In this document: positions 1-11,152 of the stretch, piece by piece
Layout of the letters: each line of letters opens with the position of its first letter
Position numbering within the stretch: the first letter of the stretch is position 1
NCBI RefSeq assembly: GCF_958298935.1
Contig: NC_084923.1
Location: forward strand, 23,226,501-23,290,500
Length of the DNA stretch: 64,000 bases
Source: Phragmites australis
Lineage: Eukaryota > Streptophyta > Magnoliopsida > Poales > Poaceae
Direction: 5' to 3'
Program-made: the position numbers and the translations under genes
The notes under the pieces: model-generated
What the model was told of the DNA's origin: nothing
Databases searched by the model: none
Seen by the model: the letters and a program-made list of their open reading frames with translations, nothing else

Positions 1-1900
1 AACTAGGTGGTTGCTTAACATAAATCTCTTCATTTATGTAGCCATTCAGAAAAGCACTTTTGACATCCATTTGATATAATCTAAAGCCTTTAGATGCATC
101 AAAAGCTAAAAGAATTCTAATGGCTTCTAGTCTAGCAACCGGACCAAAAGTTTTCTCAAAATCTAGCCCTTCTACCTGTGTAAAACCTTGAGCTACAAGT
201 CTAGCTTTGTTTCTAACAACAACATCATCCTCACTTTGTTTATTTTTGAAAACTCATTTAGTACTGATAAGTGTATGACCCGGAGGAGGTGCGACAAGCT
301 TCCATACATTGTTGCGTTAAAATTTTCAAGTTCCTCATGCATAGCATTGATCCAAGATTCGTCACTTAATTCATGTGAAACATCTTTGGGTTCAAAAGAA
401 GCAACAAATGCTGAATGAGCATGAGAATTAGAATCAATAAACATATACCATGTGACTCGCTCATGCAAATTTCCAATCATCTGATCAAGTGGATGACTAC
501 TGAATATGCAAAGGAGCTGTCACTCGAGAAGCAATCTCGTCTTCTCCTTTAATACGTACAGATCATGTAGTAGCTTGAGGATGTCCAACTGTAGCTGAAG
601 TGGTCGAAGGTGGCAAGGGATCTACAGTTGATTGTATCATCGAAATTAAAATCTCATCCTCATCGACCTCATCGTCATCCACAAAAATACTCTCAAACTC
701 CCTCTAAATATGTGTACCTGTACCTGCATCACTTGATCTAGTTCTAGGACTAGCCTCATCAAAAGTAACATCTATTAATCTGGACTCAAATTTATTCAAA
801 TTTCCAAATTTTAGCACAAAGCACTTGCAGCCAAAAACTCAAAAGTGAGATACACTAGGCCTATGTCCAAACCGCAGCTCATATGAAGTTTTACCTAATT
901 TAGATCTCAAGAAAACACGATTCGAAACATAACAAGCAGTAGATATAGCTTCAGCCCAAAATTTTCTAGGAGTAGAAAATTCATCTAACATGGTCCTAGC
1001 CATCTCGACCAGAGTTCTATTCTTCCTTTCAACTACACCATTTTGTTGAGGAACTCTAGGTGATGAAAATTGATGTTCAATACCTTTCTCAGTACAAAAG
1101 TGATCAAAAGAAGAATTCTTAAAAATTATGTTACATTATCACTTCTAATCGCTCTCAAAGATCCTGGGAGATCAACAGACAATCTAAGAACTAAACTTCT
1201 AAAATAACCAAAAGCTTCATCTTTATATGCTATAAATTAAACCCAAGAACATCTAGAGAAGTCATCAACAATAATAAGCACATAACATTTACCTCCAAAA
1301 GATTGTAATCTAGAAGGACCAATAGTATCAAGGTGTAAAAGTTGACCGGGTGCATTTGTCACAACCATGATAATAGGTGGATGTGAACCTAAATGCATTT
1401 TACCATGTCTACAAGAAGAGCAAACTAACTCGCTGTCACCCTTAAGCTTAGGAAAGCCATGAATAAGATCTAAACCACTAACTCGAGTGAGATGATCTAT
1501 GCCAACATGACCAAGTCTACGATGCCAAAAGAATAAATCTTTAGAAACATTAGCAACAAGACATCTAAACTTAGAAGAAGGTGATGCATCAAAGTTAGCC
1601 TTAAAAACTCTTCCAAAACGTGAGATTCTAAAAACCAGATCACTTGAAGCATCTAATACTTTACATTCAGTTTTCTTAAAGCGGACCTCAAGGTCTTCAT
1701 CAATCATTTGTGAGACAGAAAAGCAAGTTAAATTTTAAGTTCTCGACCAAAGCAACATCCTTGAACTTAAACTTGTCATTTACTTGCACTATACCTTTTG
1801 CAACAACTAATGTAGAAGAAGCATCTTCAAAAGTAACACTTTCAGCACGAGATGCATGAACAAGGGAGGAGAACCAATTTTTATCACCGGACATGTGGCG
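1..1900 (-). pseudogene. Ty1/copia pol remnant (protease, integrase, start of reverse transcriptase)
   Basis: Read on the minus strand from about 1900 down to the window edge, this is the pol part of a copia element in broken frames. About 1700-1894 is the protease/spacer segment (GDKNWFSSLV, then a VTFEDASS-like stretch). About 1237-1707 holds the integrase zinc finger (WHRRLGHVG, then CSSCRHGKM) and the start of the catalytic core (HLDTIGPSR, YVLIIVDDFSR). About 480-1000 keeps the integrase C-terminal part. About 1-480 matches the start of copia reverse transcriptase ([18 protein letters not shown] and [17 protein letters not shown] words). The order PR-INT-RT is diagnostic of copia. Stops and frameshifts interrupt it, so it cannot make a full polyprotein. 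The RT remainder, RNase H and 3' LTR lie left of the window. Confidence 0.9.
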
Positions 1901-1913
1901 TGAGCATCCGAAA

Positions 1914-4220
1914 TCAAGTAGCCAAATGTTCTCCTTCCTCGCTCGAGAAGCCTAAGTAAACAGAAGATATCAAGGGCTCAGTACTGGGGTTAGTAATAAA
2001 GCTTTTAGGAATCCAGTACTGACTCACTCGACCAACAACACAAGTAGGCAAAACATGAGCAGCTCGAGTAGACTTAACTCGAGAAGCTCGAGTGAGTTCA
2101 ACTCGAGTTACACGAGCAGTAAAAGGTGATGACTGTTTCACCTGAGGCACAAAATAAGGTGCCACAACTTCACGAGGGATAAGATGTGCCTTTCGCAAAT
2201 TAGATCTAGCCTTAGACTTTTCTTTCTTTTGTTGTTTAGCTAGTCTAAAATAAAAATCTACTAAATGTCTATCTCTACCACAATGAGTGCAAGTGTACTT
2301 AACCCGATGTATGGATTTTGAAGAATAAGCAGCATTTGCATTCATTGTAGAGGATAAAAATCCAGGAGACTTAAAAATAACCTTCTTAGGTTCAGATTCA
2401 GTAAGAGTTTCAAATTTGCCACATCCAAGAGTTCTAACAATAGTGGGTGCATTTATCTTAGAACGAGTATAGGGATCAGAACCTAAACCATGTTTACATG
2501 TACTTGACTTAGATGAATCTAAAATCAGGTTCAGATTTTTCTTTCTCTTAGAAAAACATTTTAAAGTTCCTTTCAAGTAATCAACCTATTTAGAAAGAGT
2601 TGGACACTTATCAGAAGCAACACTCATTGGTTTCTTTTGTTTATGATAGTTAGAGCATGAAAGAACCTCATGAGTAATCATATCATTAGCTATTTGAGAA
2701 ACTCTAGTATTAGTATCATGCAACATAAATTCAAGAATTGAGCAATTAGAACAGGAAATTGAATCACGCAAATCAGACGTTGAACAACTTGCATTTTTAA
2801 CATGTTTGCAATTTAACACAACAAGTTTCTCATTTTTCTCAGTTTCTTCTCTAAGTTTCTCGAGAGTAGAAGCATGAACATCTCTAAGAGAAGTGAGCTC
2901 AGAATAAATTAAGTTACATGACTTGAAAGCATCATCATCAGGAATTAAAGCCTTAAGTCTTGCAATTTCATAATTAAGCAATTCAATTAAAACATCATGT
3001 TTCTTAATTTTCTTGTTACGTTTCTCTAAGAGTGTACCAAGATGAATAACAGCATTAGATAGATCATCATAAGTAGGTAATACCTCGTTATCATCATTGT
3101 CAAGTTCATCCTCGATTGAGCTTTCTTTGTTGCTTGCCATGAGACACAATCCAGTCAAATCACGTAATGTCTTGCTCTTAGATGTTGTGTCATCCTCACT
3201 GCTCTCTGAATCAACGTCACTCAAGTTGACTTGTTCGAGCGCTAAAAGAACTCAATTCACAACCTTGTGGTTGGGAAAGCTCTTTTTCTTCTTGTTGTTG
3301 AACGATTGCTTATTTTACTCCTTCTCCTATTTTGATGCTTTATCTGCAAGCTTAGGACAATTGGAACGAATATGGTTGAGATTGCCACATTCATAGCATC
3401 TTTGAGGACCTCCACTTCCTCCCTTCCTCATACGCACATTATGCAATGCTTTAGAGAACCGAGTAGAAGGTAGTGCTAAATCTTCTTCAGGAATCAACTC
3501 AAGCTGATCATCAGTTAGTGAATATATAGAAGATAATGAAAAGTTTGAAGAAGAAGATTCAATATGAGACATGCTGGGTTGAGAGACCAAAGCAATTGAT
3601 TTATCAACGTTCTTCCTAGCAAAAACATCTAGCTCATGAGTTTTCAATTTAGAATAAAGTATATATAATGTAAGTGAACTCATGATAGTAGATTCTCTAA
3701 TAAATGTAACTTTCATCTCTCACACTGACATATATAAAACTCCTAGTAATTAACGTGCATTCTCAGCATCGGTATATGTAATATTAACAACACATAAATT
3801 ACTAAGAATTTTATTAAACCGAGAAAAGAAATCATCTAGTGACTCACCAGGCTTTATCTCAAAACGCATGTAATCTTTCTTAAATAAATCATGACGTACC
3901 TCTTTAATAGTATTTGAACCTTCATGATAATCACAGAGTGCTTTCCATACCTCGTACGCTAATTTGAGATGTATTACTCGATCGAAGTCGCTTCTTCCCA
4001 AGCCTTGGATAATCAGGTTCCTTGCCTTGCTGTTCGCCTCGACATGAGACATGTTTTGTGCCATCACTTCATTATTCTCAGGGACCACATATGGCCTATA
4101 GACCTTTTCCTAGATTACAAAGCCCTATGCTTGAATATAGGCCTCCATCTTCGCCTTCCAAAACTGAAAATCAACTCCATCGAAAACACAAGGTTTTGTG
4201 AAATACCTATCTGAAGCCAT
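1914..4220 (-). pseudogene. Ty1/copia gag remnant, Sirevirus-type
   Basis: The likely gag start is the ATG complementary to 4218-4220 (MASDRYFTKP). The N-terminal gag domain follows (WKALCDYHEGSN, RFEIKPGESLDDFFSRF) at about 3750-4090. A CCHC knuckle (CYECGNLNHIRSNC) lies near 3380. After it comes a long, acidic, coiled-coil-like C-terminal extension (2586-3224, beginning SDVDSESSEDD, with CLMASNKES). Such an extension after the knuckle is typical of the Sirevirus/Maximus lineage of copia elements. Several in-frame stops, for instance near 4130 and 3745, make it non-coding. Lineage is inferred from gag architecture rather than from a phylogeny. Confidence 0.85.
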
Positions 4221-4260
4221 GTCTCTAATTACCGATTAAGATCAATTAGAAAGGATTAAG

Positions 4261-4272
4261 GTTCTGATACCA
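4261..4272 (-). other. Primer binding site of the minus-strand copia element
   Basis: On the minus strand this reads TGGTATCAGAAC, matching the initiator-tRNA-Met primer binding site common in plant copia elements (TGGTATCAGAGC) at 11 of 12 bases. It lies two bases from the LTR boundary at 4275 and shows that the 5' LTR is on the right of the coding region. Confidence 0.85.
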
Positions 4273-4274
4273 AT

Positions 4275-5760
4275 TGTAGGATCGAATATGCGCAAAATAC
4301 CCAATTAGAGGTGGTGAATGATTGCGGAAATAAAATTCAAAGATTAGCTCACCCAAATTGAAACTCAATTTATACTCGGTATTCCACTGGAAATAGAATA
4401 TACACTCTCTAGTAAAAATGATGTACAGAAAGATCTGTTGGTCGGATTGCTCTCAAATTTGGTTAGTAGAAACTAGATTCAAATATGAAACTAACCCAAC
4501 AAGTATCGAGTGAATCGGAAATGTGAATCAAAAGTTATTCCTGATCGAAGAAAATTGTGTTAACTAGTATTGAGTAGATCAAAACTTAGTCAAGTTGACA
4601 AAAAGCTACTCGAGAACAAACCAAATCCACTCAAAATTTTCTAAGATCAAACACTAGATATCTTAGCAAGGTTTTGGATGGATTAAACCAAGATGAAACT
4701 TCATAGACACATGAAATTAACTAAAAACCAAAACCGAGCATATAAAACAGAGAGAAAATTCCGAATCAGCAACTCATCAACTTACGAAACTTAATTTTCA
4801 TTGCATAGATGAGTTTACAAGATGCCTCTCTAAAGCACCCAACAAGGATTTTCATGAAATCCCAAAACAGCTCTCTTTCTCGAGTTTCTCTATCTCTCTT
4901 GCATTCAATGCACTTTTTCCTACTCTACCCAATACAACAGACATCTCTATTTGTAGGGTAGCCACACGCACAAACGTGACCGAATCGAACTACAACTCCT
5001 TGTCGTATTCAATCAGGTCTCTATCCTCCTCTAATCACAAGAGGACAAACAACTTCCGCTAATTAAACTAATTAGCCAACTACACTTATGTAATCATGCA
5101 TGCACATCTCCCATGCACACATGCATATACGTAAACAACTCAGAGTCCGTCTCTGACACTAAATATTGTCTCAAGTCTAGCCACCACACGACTCCCTCAT
5201 GCCTGCTTTGACTTGAACCGTCTCCGACACTAAATCTTGTCTCAAGTCCAGCCACCACACTACTACCTCGTGCCTGCTCTGACTTGAACACGAATTAGTC
5301 TTCACGTCCTCTCATGATCAGATCGCCTCATGCATCCATCGCGAAGCCTTGTCTCCATATGCATTGTTTTCTCAACTCGAATGTCCCGCATGACATCCTC
5401 GATCACCACGACCTCAGTTCCTCCTAAACCTAGTCGCCGAACCTCAGTTCCTCCCTGAACTTAGTTCATCAATCCGTCATCGACCACGTTCGCCTTCGAG
5501 CAACACCTGCACATGAATCAAACAACAATCGAGTACGAGCATAAGTCCTTCTCGACTTGACTCAATATCAATTCACGCAACACCATGCAAACTTCATGCA
5601 AAACCAACATGCTAACATAAGCATACCCAACTAATGATAACGCATCAAACCAACTATGCTATCCAAGCATATCTTAGCAACTTATAAACATCAACCAAAT
5701 GTCATTATGTTAAATCACTTTGCTATACCAATTTCATCAATCAAACCAATTTTTTATCGC
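4275..5760 (-). repeat. 5' LTR of the copia element
   Basis: The LTR begins beside the PBS with TGTAGGATCG (+ strand) and extends right as AT-rich DNA without coding potential. Its far end was not fixed: no clear terminal CA or target duplication was found before chromovirus sequence starts at about 5770, so 5760 is an estimate. A diverged relative lies at about 49790-50650, sharing the RAGGTGG-TGATTGC-like opening and a segment about cold LTR-proximal ACTTACGAAA words. Confidence 0.6.
5150..5288. repeat. Two-copy tandem repeat of about 70 bp inside the copia LTR
   Basis: Copy 1 (about 5150-5217) and copy 2 (about 5218-5288) both run from GTCTCYGACACTAAAT to GACTTGAACC/G, with scattered substitutions. 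It is a local duplication within the LTR. Confidence 0.8.
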
Positions 5761-5769
5761 ATAATCTCA

Positions 5770-7313
5770 TAGTTTGCCATACTCGAGCGTGTTCATGAGG
5801 CTTAGCAGCATGATCGACTCCTTTTTGGTGTAAGGAAGAGGATCTCAGAGGGTCAATCTTGAGAGTTTAGTTTAGATGAGGAGCGTGCAGTTTGTTTCAG
5901 AGGCCGTCTTTGTTTGCCACAAAAGTCCAAGGTGAAGGTAGATATCCTTCATGAGGCTCACCAGACGACATACTCTATGCATCTGGGTGAGACTAAGATG
6001 TACCATGATCTTAAGAAGATCTTCTAGTGGAAGCGTATGAGGGTTGTTATCACTAAGTATGTTGCTTCTTGTGGTGTGTGCTAGCAGGTGAAGGCCAAGC
6101 ATAAGCGGCCTTTGGTTTGTTGCAGCCTTTGCCAGTTGCCGAGTGGAAATGGGAGCATATCACGATGGAATTTTTGGTTCGGTTGCCTCGCTCTCCTTGT
6201 GGTTGATATGCTATATGGGTTGTCGTGGACAGGCTTATCAAGTCTACTAACTTTATTCCCATGAAGATGACTTAGTCTGCACATGATTTGGCTCCCTTAT
6301 ATATTAGGGAAGTGGTCAGATTGCATGGAGTGCCAAAGTCAATTGTTTCGAATCAGGACTCCAAGTTTGTGTCTCACTTTTGGCAAAGCTTGCAAAGTGC
6401 TTTGGGCATGAAGCTCACTCTTAGCACAACTTTCCATCCTCAGATGAATGGTCAGTTAGAGCGGACCATTCAGACTCTAGAGGATATGTTGTGTGCCTGT
6501 GTTTTGTCTTGGAAGGGTAGTTGAGAGGACCATCTAGCTTTCGTTGAATTTGCTTATAACAACAGCTTTCAGGTAAGTATCAAGATGGCTCCTTTTGAGG
6601 CTTTGTATGACCGAAAGTGTGTTGCTCCTCTTTGTTGGGATGTTGTGGGTGAGAGATCTTTGCTTGGTCCAGACTTTGTTCAGCAGACCTCAAAGAAGGT
6701 GTAAGAGATTCCTAGAATCTGTTGACCGTTCAGAGCTGACAGAAGAGCTATTCTAATGTTAGACGTCGTGATCTGGAGTTTCCTGTTGGGGATCTTGTGC
6801 TTCTTAGGGATCTTGTGCTTCTTAGGGTGTTCGCTTTGGTACCACCGGGAAGCTCAACTCGTGGTACATTATTGGCCCATTTCCTATCGTGGCCCGTGTA
6901 GACAGTTTGGCCTATAGTCTGGAGTTGCCGGACTCAGTGAGAGGAGTGGATAATGTGTTCCATATTTCTATGCTACGGAAGTATCTTCGCGACCCTGAGC
7001 ATAAGGTTGATTTGGAGTCCATCACAGTGGAGTAGGATCTGACCATGGAGTGCCATCCAGTGTGCATCCTGGACTCATCTGAGTGAGTCATGAGGAGGAG
7101 GACCATCAAGTTTGTGAAGGTCCTTTGGTCGAATCAGTCTAAGTATGAGGCAACGTGGGAACTTGAGGATCAAGTGCGAAAGAAGTACCCTAAGATCTTC
7201 AAAGTTGGTGAGTGTTAATTGTTGTTTATCGTCGTTTATGTGTTGTTGCTCTTTTCTAATCATAGATTCAGAACGAGTAGATTCGGGGCCAAATCCTTTA
7301 AAGGAGGAGAGAA
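5770..7313 (+). pseudogene. Ty3/gypsy chromovirus pol remnant (integrase and chromodomain)
   Basis: Frames are broken but the order is clear. About 5930-6110 is the integrase zinc-binding region (EAHQTTYSMHLGETKMYHDL, then CGVCQQVKAKHKRP). About 6290-6524 is the catalytic core (REVVRLHGVPKSIVSNQDSK, TTFHPQMNGQLERTIQTLED), which keeps the second D and the E of the DDE triad. About 6540-6700 continues with AYNNSFQVS and GERSLLGPDFVQQT. About 7075-7220 matches a chromodomain tail (IKFVKVLWSNQS, EATWELEDQVRKKYP). A purine tract (AAAGGAGGAGAGAA, about 7300-7313) precedes the 3' LTR. Everything upstream of integrase is missing, apparently cut off by the copia element. Confidence 0.85.
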
Positions 7314-9514
7314 TGTAATACTCGATAATAATAATAATAATAATGTGACTTTTTTAAACCGTTGCTTGGTTGGATGATCAAAGACTATGGATGCGTAGAT
7401 TTTGTCGAGACGATTCCATTTTGCTATCTAACGTCGCGTTTGTGCTCTTGGGGAGCCCGCGATGAGCCCAATGAGTTTAGACCATTGAATAAATTGGAAA
7501 ATATGATAAAAAAAAGGATAAGTCTATGTGGGATTGGCTCCCACCCGATCCCACCTCCATTCGGCCTGACCTGCTCCCGTCACCCTAACCCTAGCCATCA
7601 GTCCCGGCCACCGCAGCCTTCCCGCCGCTAGACACCACCTCCTCATGTCTTAGTCGCCAGTGCTGTTGCCTCTTGCTGCCGTGCGCTCGGTTGCCGTCGC
7701 CGGTCTCGCGTCGTGCCGCCTGGTCACCCATCACCGATCGGAGCACTACCAGCTGGTGGTGCAGGGAGGGGAGCAGGGGGGTGTAGGGGGATGGAGCAGG
7801 GGGTGACCGGTTAGTCAGCAAAAAAGGAAGAAAGAGGAAGAAAAGAAAGGAAACAGAAGAAACAAAAAAGGAAGAAGATAAAGGGAAGAAAAGAAGAAGG
7901 GAGAAGGAGGATCTCTATGAGCTCGCCATTTTTCTTTACCGGTTTGCAGTTCCGCTCCAAAGGCGACTTCTCTATAGTCCTTAGATGCTTGTAGGAGGTT
8001 GAGATCAGTCGTCCACGTCGTTGGATGGGTGCATTGCTCATCTGGTTAGCAAGAAGTGCATTAATTCAATTTGAGGCATAACCGGTGTTGGATGCGAGGG
8101 TATGTCTATAATGGTAGTTGTAGTTCATGTTATAGGCGTTATGTTGGTGTTGACGCTGTTCTTTTTTTTTGTAAGCAGTTTAGGCCTTTTTGGCTAATTA
8201 GTGTTGGTGTCCGTTGAGTTTTATCCCATGCATTGTGTCTTATTCGTTGGTCTTTGGCTAAGCTAGAGGAGGTTCTGCTTGGTGCCTAGTGACTTTTTGT
8301 GGTAGAAGTCTTTTTGTGGCCTTCGGTTGTCAGGCTTGCAGGGTTTTGGGGCGTGGAAGCGTGTGCCTCCTTTTGTTTCGCCGTTGTGGTGTCTTGGTGC
8401 TAATTGGATGTTTATTTAGGTGGTACTGCTCCAAGTCATAGTTATTACCTGCCTTCATCGCCAGTGAAGGCAAGTGAATATAGCGGATGACTACGCTTTA
8501 ACCTGTTATTTGGTTGCCTCCATTTTTTAAATTGCAATGCATACATCTAAACCGATAAACTGATTATGAGCTTATTACCCTATTGTTTACCTTTCAGAAG
8601 TTTACTCGATTATTGATTTATGGAGTGCAGTAAGTGTGATATGTCACTAGCGGTTGTTCATTACTATATTATGTAATTCTTGAAGTCTTAAGCATATTCT
8701 AAAGTTAGGTTGTTGAATATGCATGAAGCATGTCGTACATATGCATCTTATACATTGAAAGTTTTGTCGCTGTCTTCTGGCCACGATCGTGCTGGTATAG
8801 CACCGTATGTTACTCGAGAAAGGATATGGTGAACACCCTTACGTTACTTGAGGAGAGATAAGGGTTAGGGATAGCATGTCATGTGCATATTTATGCATTC
8901 ATATGAAGTTTGTTAATTCATTCACATCAATGTCTTACTTCTTTAAGTTGCTTATATATGATGCAGTTGTGAAGGTTTATGCAAAGAGAATGTTAAAATG
9001 GTTAATGTTGTTGTTGGACATGTTTAGCCATATTTTCTCTAAATGTTGACAGTTTGTTTATTTTCTAGTTTCTATTTAAAGATAATTTCTTATTAAACTG
9101 TAACTAAATAGCTCTTTAAAGCAATTTCACTTGCTGAGATTTTCGAATCTCATCCTTGCTTTCCTTCTAGGTACTTTTTGAGGTGTCGACCGCATGCGTG
9201 ATGGGTAGCTGCACATCACTGACACATTCACTTTTTTCTTTTGGCTAAATATGTTATGTTGTTAGGTGATGTTTTGCCCTACGATGTATATTTTGGGCTC
9301 GTGGTGGCTTGGATATATGTTCAAGGATTGTTCCTTCATTGCTAGGTTGTGTATGTTGCTAGTGTGACATTTTATAATCTGTTATCTGTCTGTGGGTGTT
9401 TGTTGCTAGTTATACCTCTAGTTTCTGGGGAGGTGCTACTGAATTTTTCTTTCAATAGCCCTATAGGTTGGTTGAGTGATATTTCGAGCTTGTTGTGGTT
9501 CCTAGGGTGTTACA
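7314..9514 (+). repeat. 3' LTR of the chromovirus (about 2.2 kb)
   Basis: It starts TGTAATACTCG directly after the purine tract and ends GGGTGTTACA, the TG...CA ends of an LTR. The matching 5' LTR is not in the window. An (AAT)n microsatellite lies at about 7325-7343. ORFs inside are short and proline/arginine-rich, with no domain I can recognise. The right end abuts the intron of the OGG1 relic. Confidence 0.8.
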
Positions 9515-9610
9515 AATTTACTATAAGGAACCAACAGTAAAATGGCCAAATGCAACAGAATATATAGAAGTTAACACAAGTGTTTAAACAGATATAGCAT
9601 ATTCACATAC

Positions 9611-10563
9611 CTTCTCGACTTGTGTATCAACAAGAATATAGTGATTCTGATCGAGGGAGAATAGAGCAATGCAGGCAGCAACTTTTGAACCAACACCTGA
9701 TAGGGTGCAAAGGGCTTCAATCACCTCCGAAAATTCCCTCTCATGCAGTGAGGCTCCACAAAGCTTGGCCTGCGATTCTTTAGCAATGCCAACAATGTAC
9801 TTTTCCCTACTTATTTGTCATGAAAGAAACACAAAATTCGCCCAAATCAGTGTATTATGAATCAAACACAATTGCAAAGGAACGACTAATGCTTGTAGCA
9901 TAACACTATTGCAGCTCGAAGGAGAAAAGGCACCAAGAACTGACCTACACCCAAACTCAGCCACCCGAAGCTCTTGCTCTGACACATGCGCAAGCCACTC
10001 GATCGTGGGGAATCAGTGGAACACAAACCCGCCGACCTCACCAAGCTGCTCCTCATAGCTGGTGAGCGCCCACACCATTTTCTTGATCCTCTTGATGTTG
10101 TTGTTGGAGGAGTAGAAGAACTGGAAGACGCACTCAACGAGATCCTACCTGAGCACACGCACATTGCCACCCACGAGCTGCACAACGACCTTGATGAAGT
10201 GCTCGTTGGTGGCAGCGAACTAGCACCAGAGGTCGGCGAGCAGGATGGCTGCGTTGAGGTAGTCACACAAAGCGGCGCAGGCTGCGGGGATCGAGGAGGA
10301 GGCTGGGTGGCCGCCATCATTTTGGAGGAGGATGGCGAGGCTGCTGTCTGGGAGGTGTGAGATGGAGAGGAGGTGGGGCCCCACAACGCCGATGATGCAT
10401 AGCGGGGAGAGGGAGGTGCGGCGCCAAAGGAAGGTATGGCCGGTGGGGAGGGTGAGTGGGAGGGAGAGGTCGGTGGCGGAGAGCGGGAGCACGTGCCACT
10501 CTTCCTGAGCCTCCTCCTCGTCGACGGTGGCCGGTGGGAGTGTAGTGGTGGTTGGGGGTTTCG
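9611..10563 (-). pseudogene. OGG1: 8-oxoguanine DNA glycosylase OGG1, truncated pseudogene (two exons)
   Basis: On the minus strand, exon 1 (about 10563-9945) encodes the plant OGG1 N-terminal region: WHVLPLSATDLSLPLTLPTG, then HTFLWRRTSLSPL, GVVGPHLLS, DGGHPASS, CAALCDYLNA, SSNNNIKRIKKMVWAL and GEVGGFVFH. Its donor (GTCAGT) follows residues CR. Exon 2 (9806-9611) encodes KYIVGIAKE, VIEALCTLSGVGSKVAACIA and SLDQNH-ILVDTQV, the helix-hairpin-helix motif with the conserved Lys and the HhH-GPD Asp, then a GTATGT donor. Exon 1 has in-frame stops at 10220-10222, 10145-10147 and 10013-10015. The intron is kept, so this is a decayed gene or DNA-level duplicate, not a processed copy. Exons after the second are absent: the chromovirus LTR ends about 100 bp away. 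An intact gene would excise 8-oxoG in base excision repair. Confidence 0.88.
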
Positions 10564-11152
10564 GGATTAAGGGCCTCTATGGGTGGGGTCGACGGTGGCG
10601 TCAAGGAGAGGTGGGGAGGGGAAGGCGGGAGCTGTAGTGGCATGACGACACGGTGACAGTGGTGAGGAGGTATGATAGTTGCGGCGACGGCGATAACGAT
10701 GATGGGAGGGGACCGTGGGAGAAGCGGTAGGAACACTGGGAAGCGAGTGGAGGGCAAGAGGACAGAAAAATATGACGATGCCCATTTGATTTGATTTGAA
10801 AGGTTTGGATGGAGGATTCGACACCAAATATATTTGTGCCTTTATAGTTTAGAAGATTAGGATCCGGAAGCACTTCTCTCTTTCGAATTAGGCCTTAGAT
10901 AACCTGATAAGATCTGAGACGGAGAACGATGGAGCCGGTGGTGATTCCGTATTACAGGTCGAGCTCACGCTCAGCGAGACACGTGTTCCCGATGCCAGCG
11001 GTACTGGCATGCGCGGGAGCGGCACGGACCGCCCGTGCTGCCTCTCTCCAGCGGCGATCGATCCTCCACCCTTCCCTCCACGCACCAACAACGTCCTACG
11101 CTCCGATCCGAGACGCCGCCTCGCCATTCCGCCCAACACTCCCTCGCCCCCC
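10564..11152. promoter_or_regulatory. Head-to-head intergenic region between the OGG1 relic and COQ9
   Basis: These roughly 590 bp separate the divergent OGG1 pseudogene from the COQ9 start codon. The part next to OGG1 is GC-rich. The centre (about 10780-10930) is AT-richer and has TATA-like words (CAAATATATT, CTTTATAG). No transcription start can be fixed. An upstream ATG at 10929 opens a frame overlapping the COQ9 start in another frame. It would matter only if transcription starts upstream of it. Confidence 0.45.

Noticed and set aside
9986..10360. 124-codon + frame antisense to the OGG1 relic
   Set aside because: Its opposite strand encodes recognisable OGG1 words in order. The + frame is a shadow.
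10317..10873. Several overlapping Pro/His/Ser-rich minus-strand ORFs upstream of OGG1 exon 1
   Set aside because: Low-complexity frames in GC-rich 5' DNA. One overlaps OGG1 exon 1 in the wrong frame.
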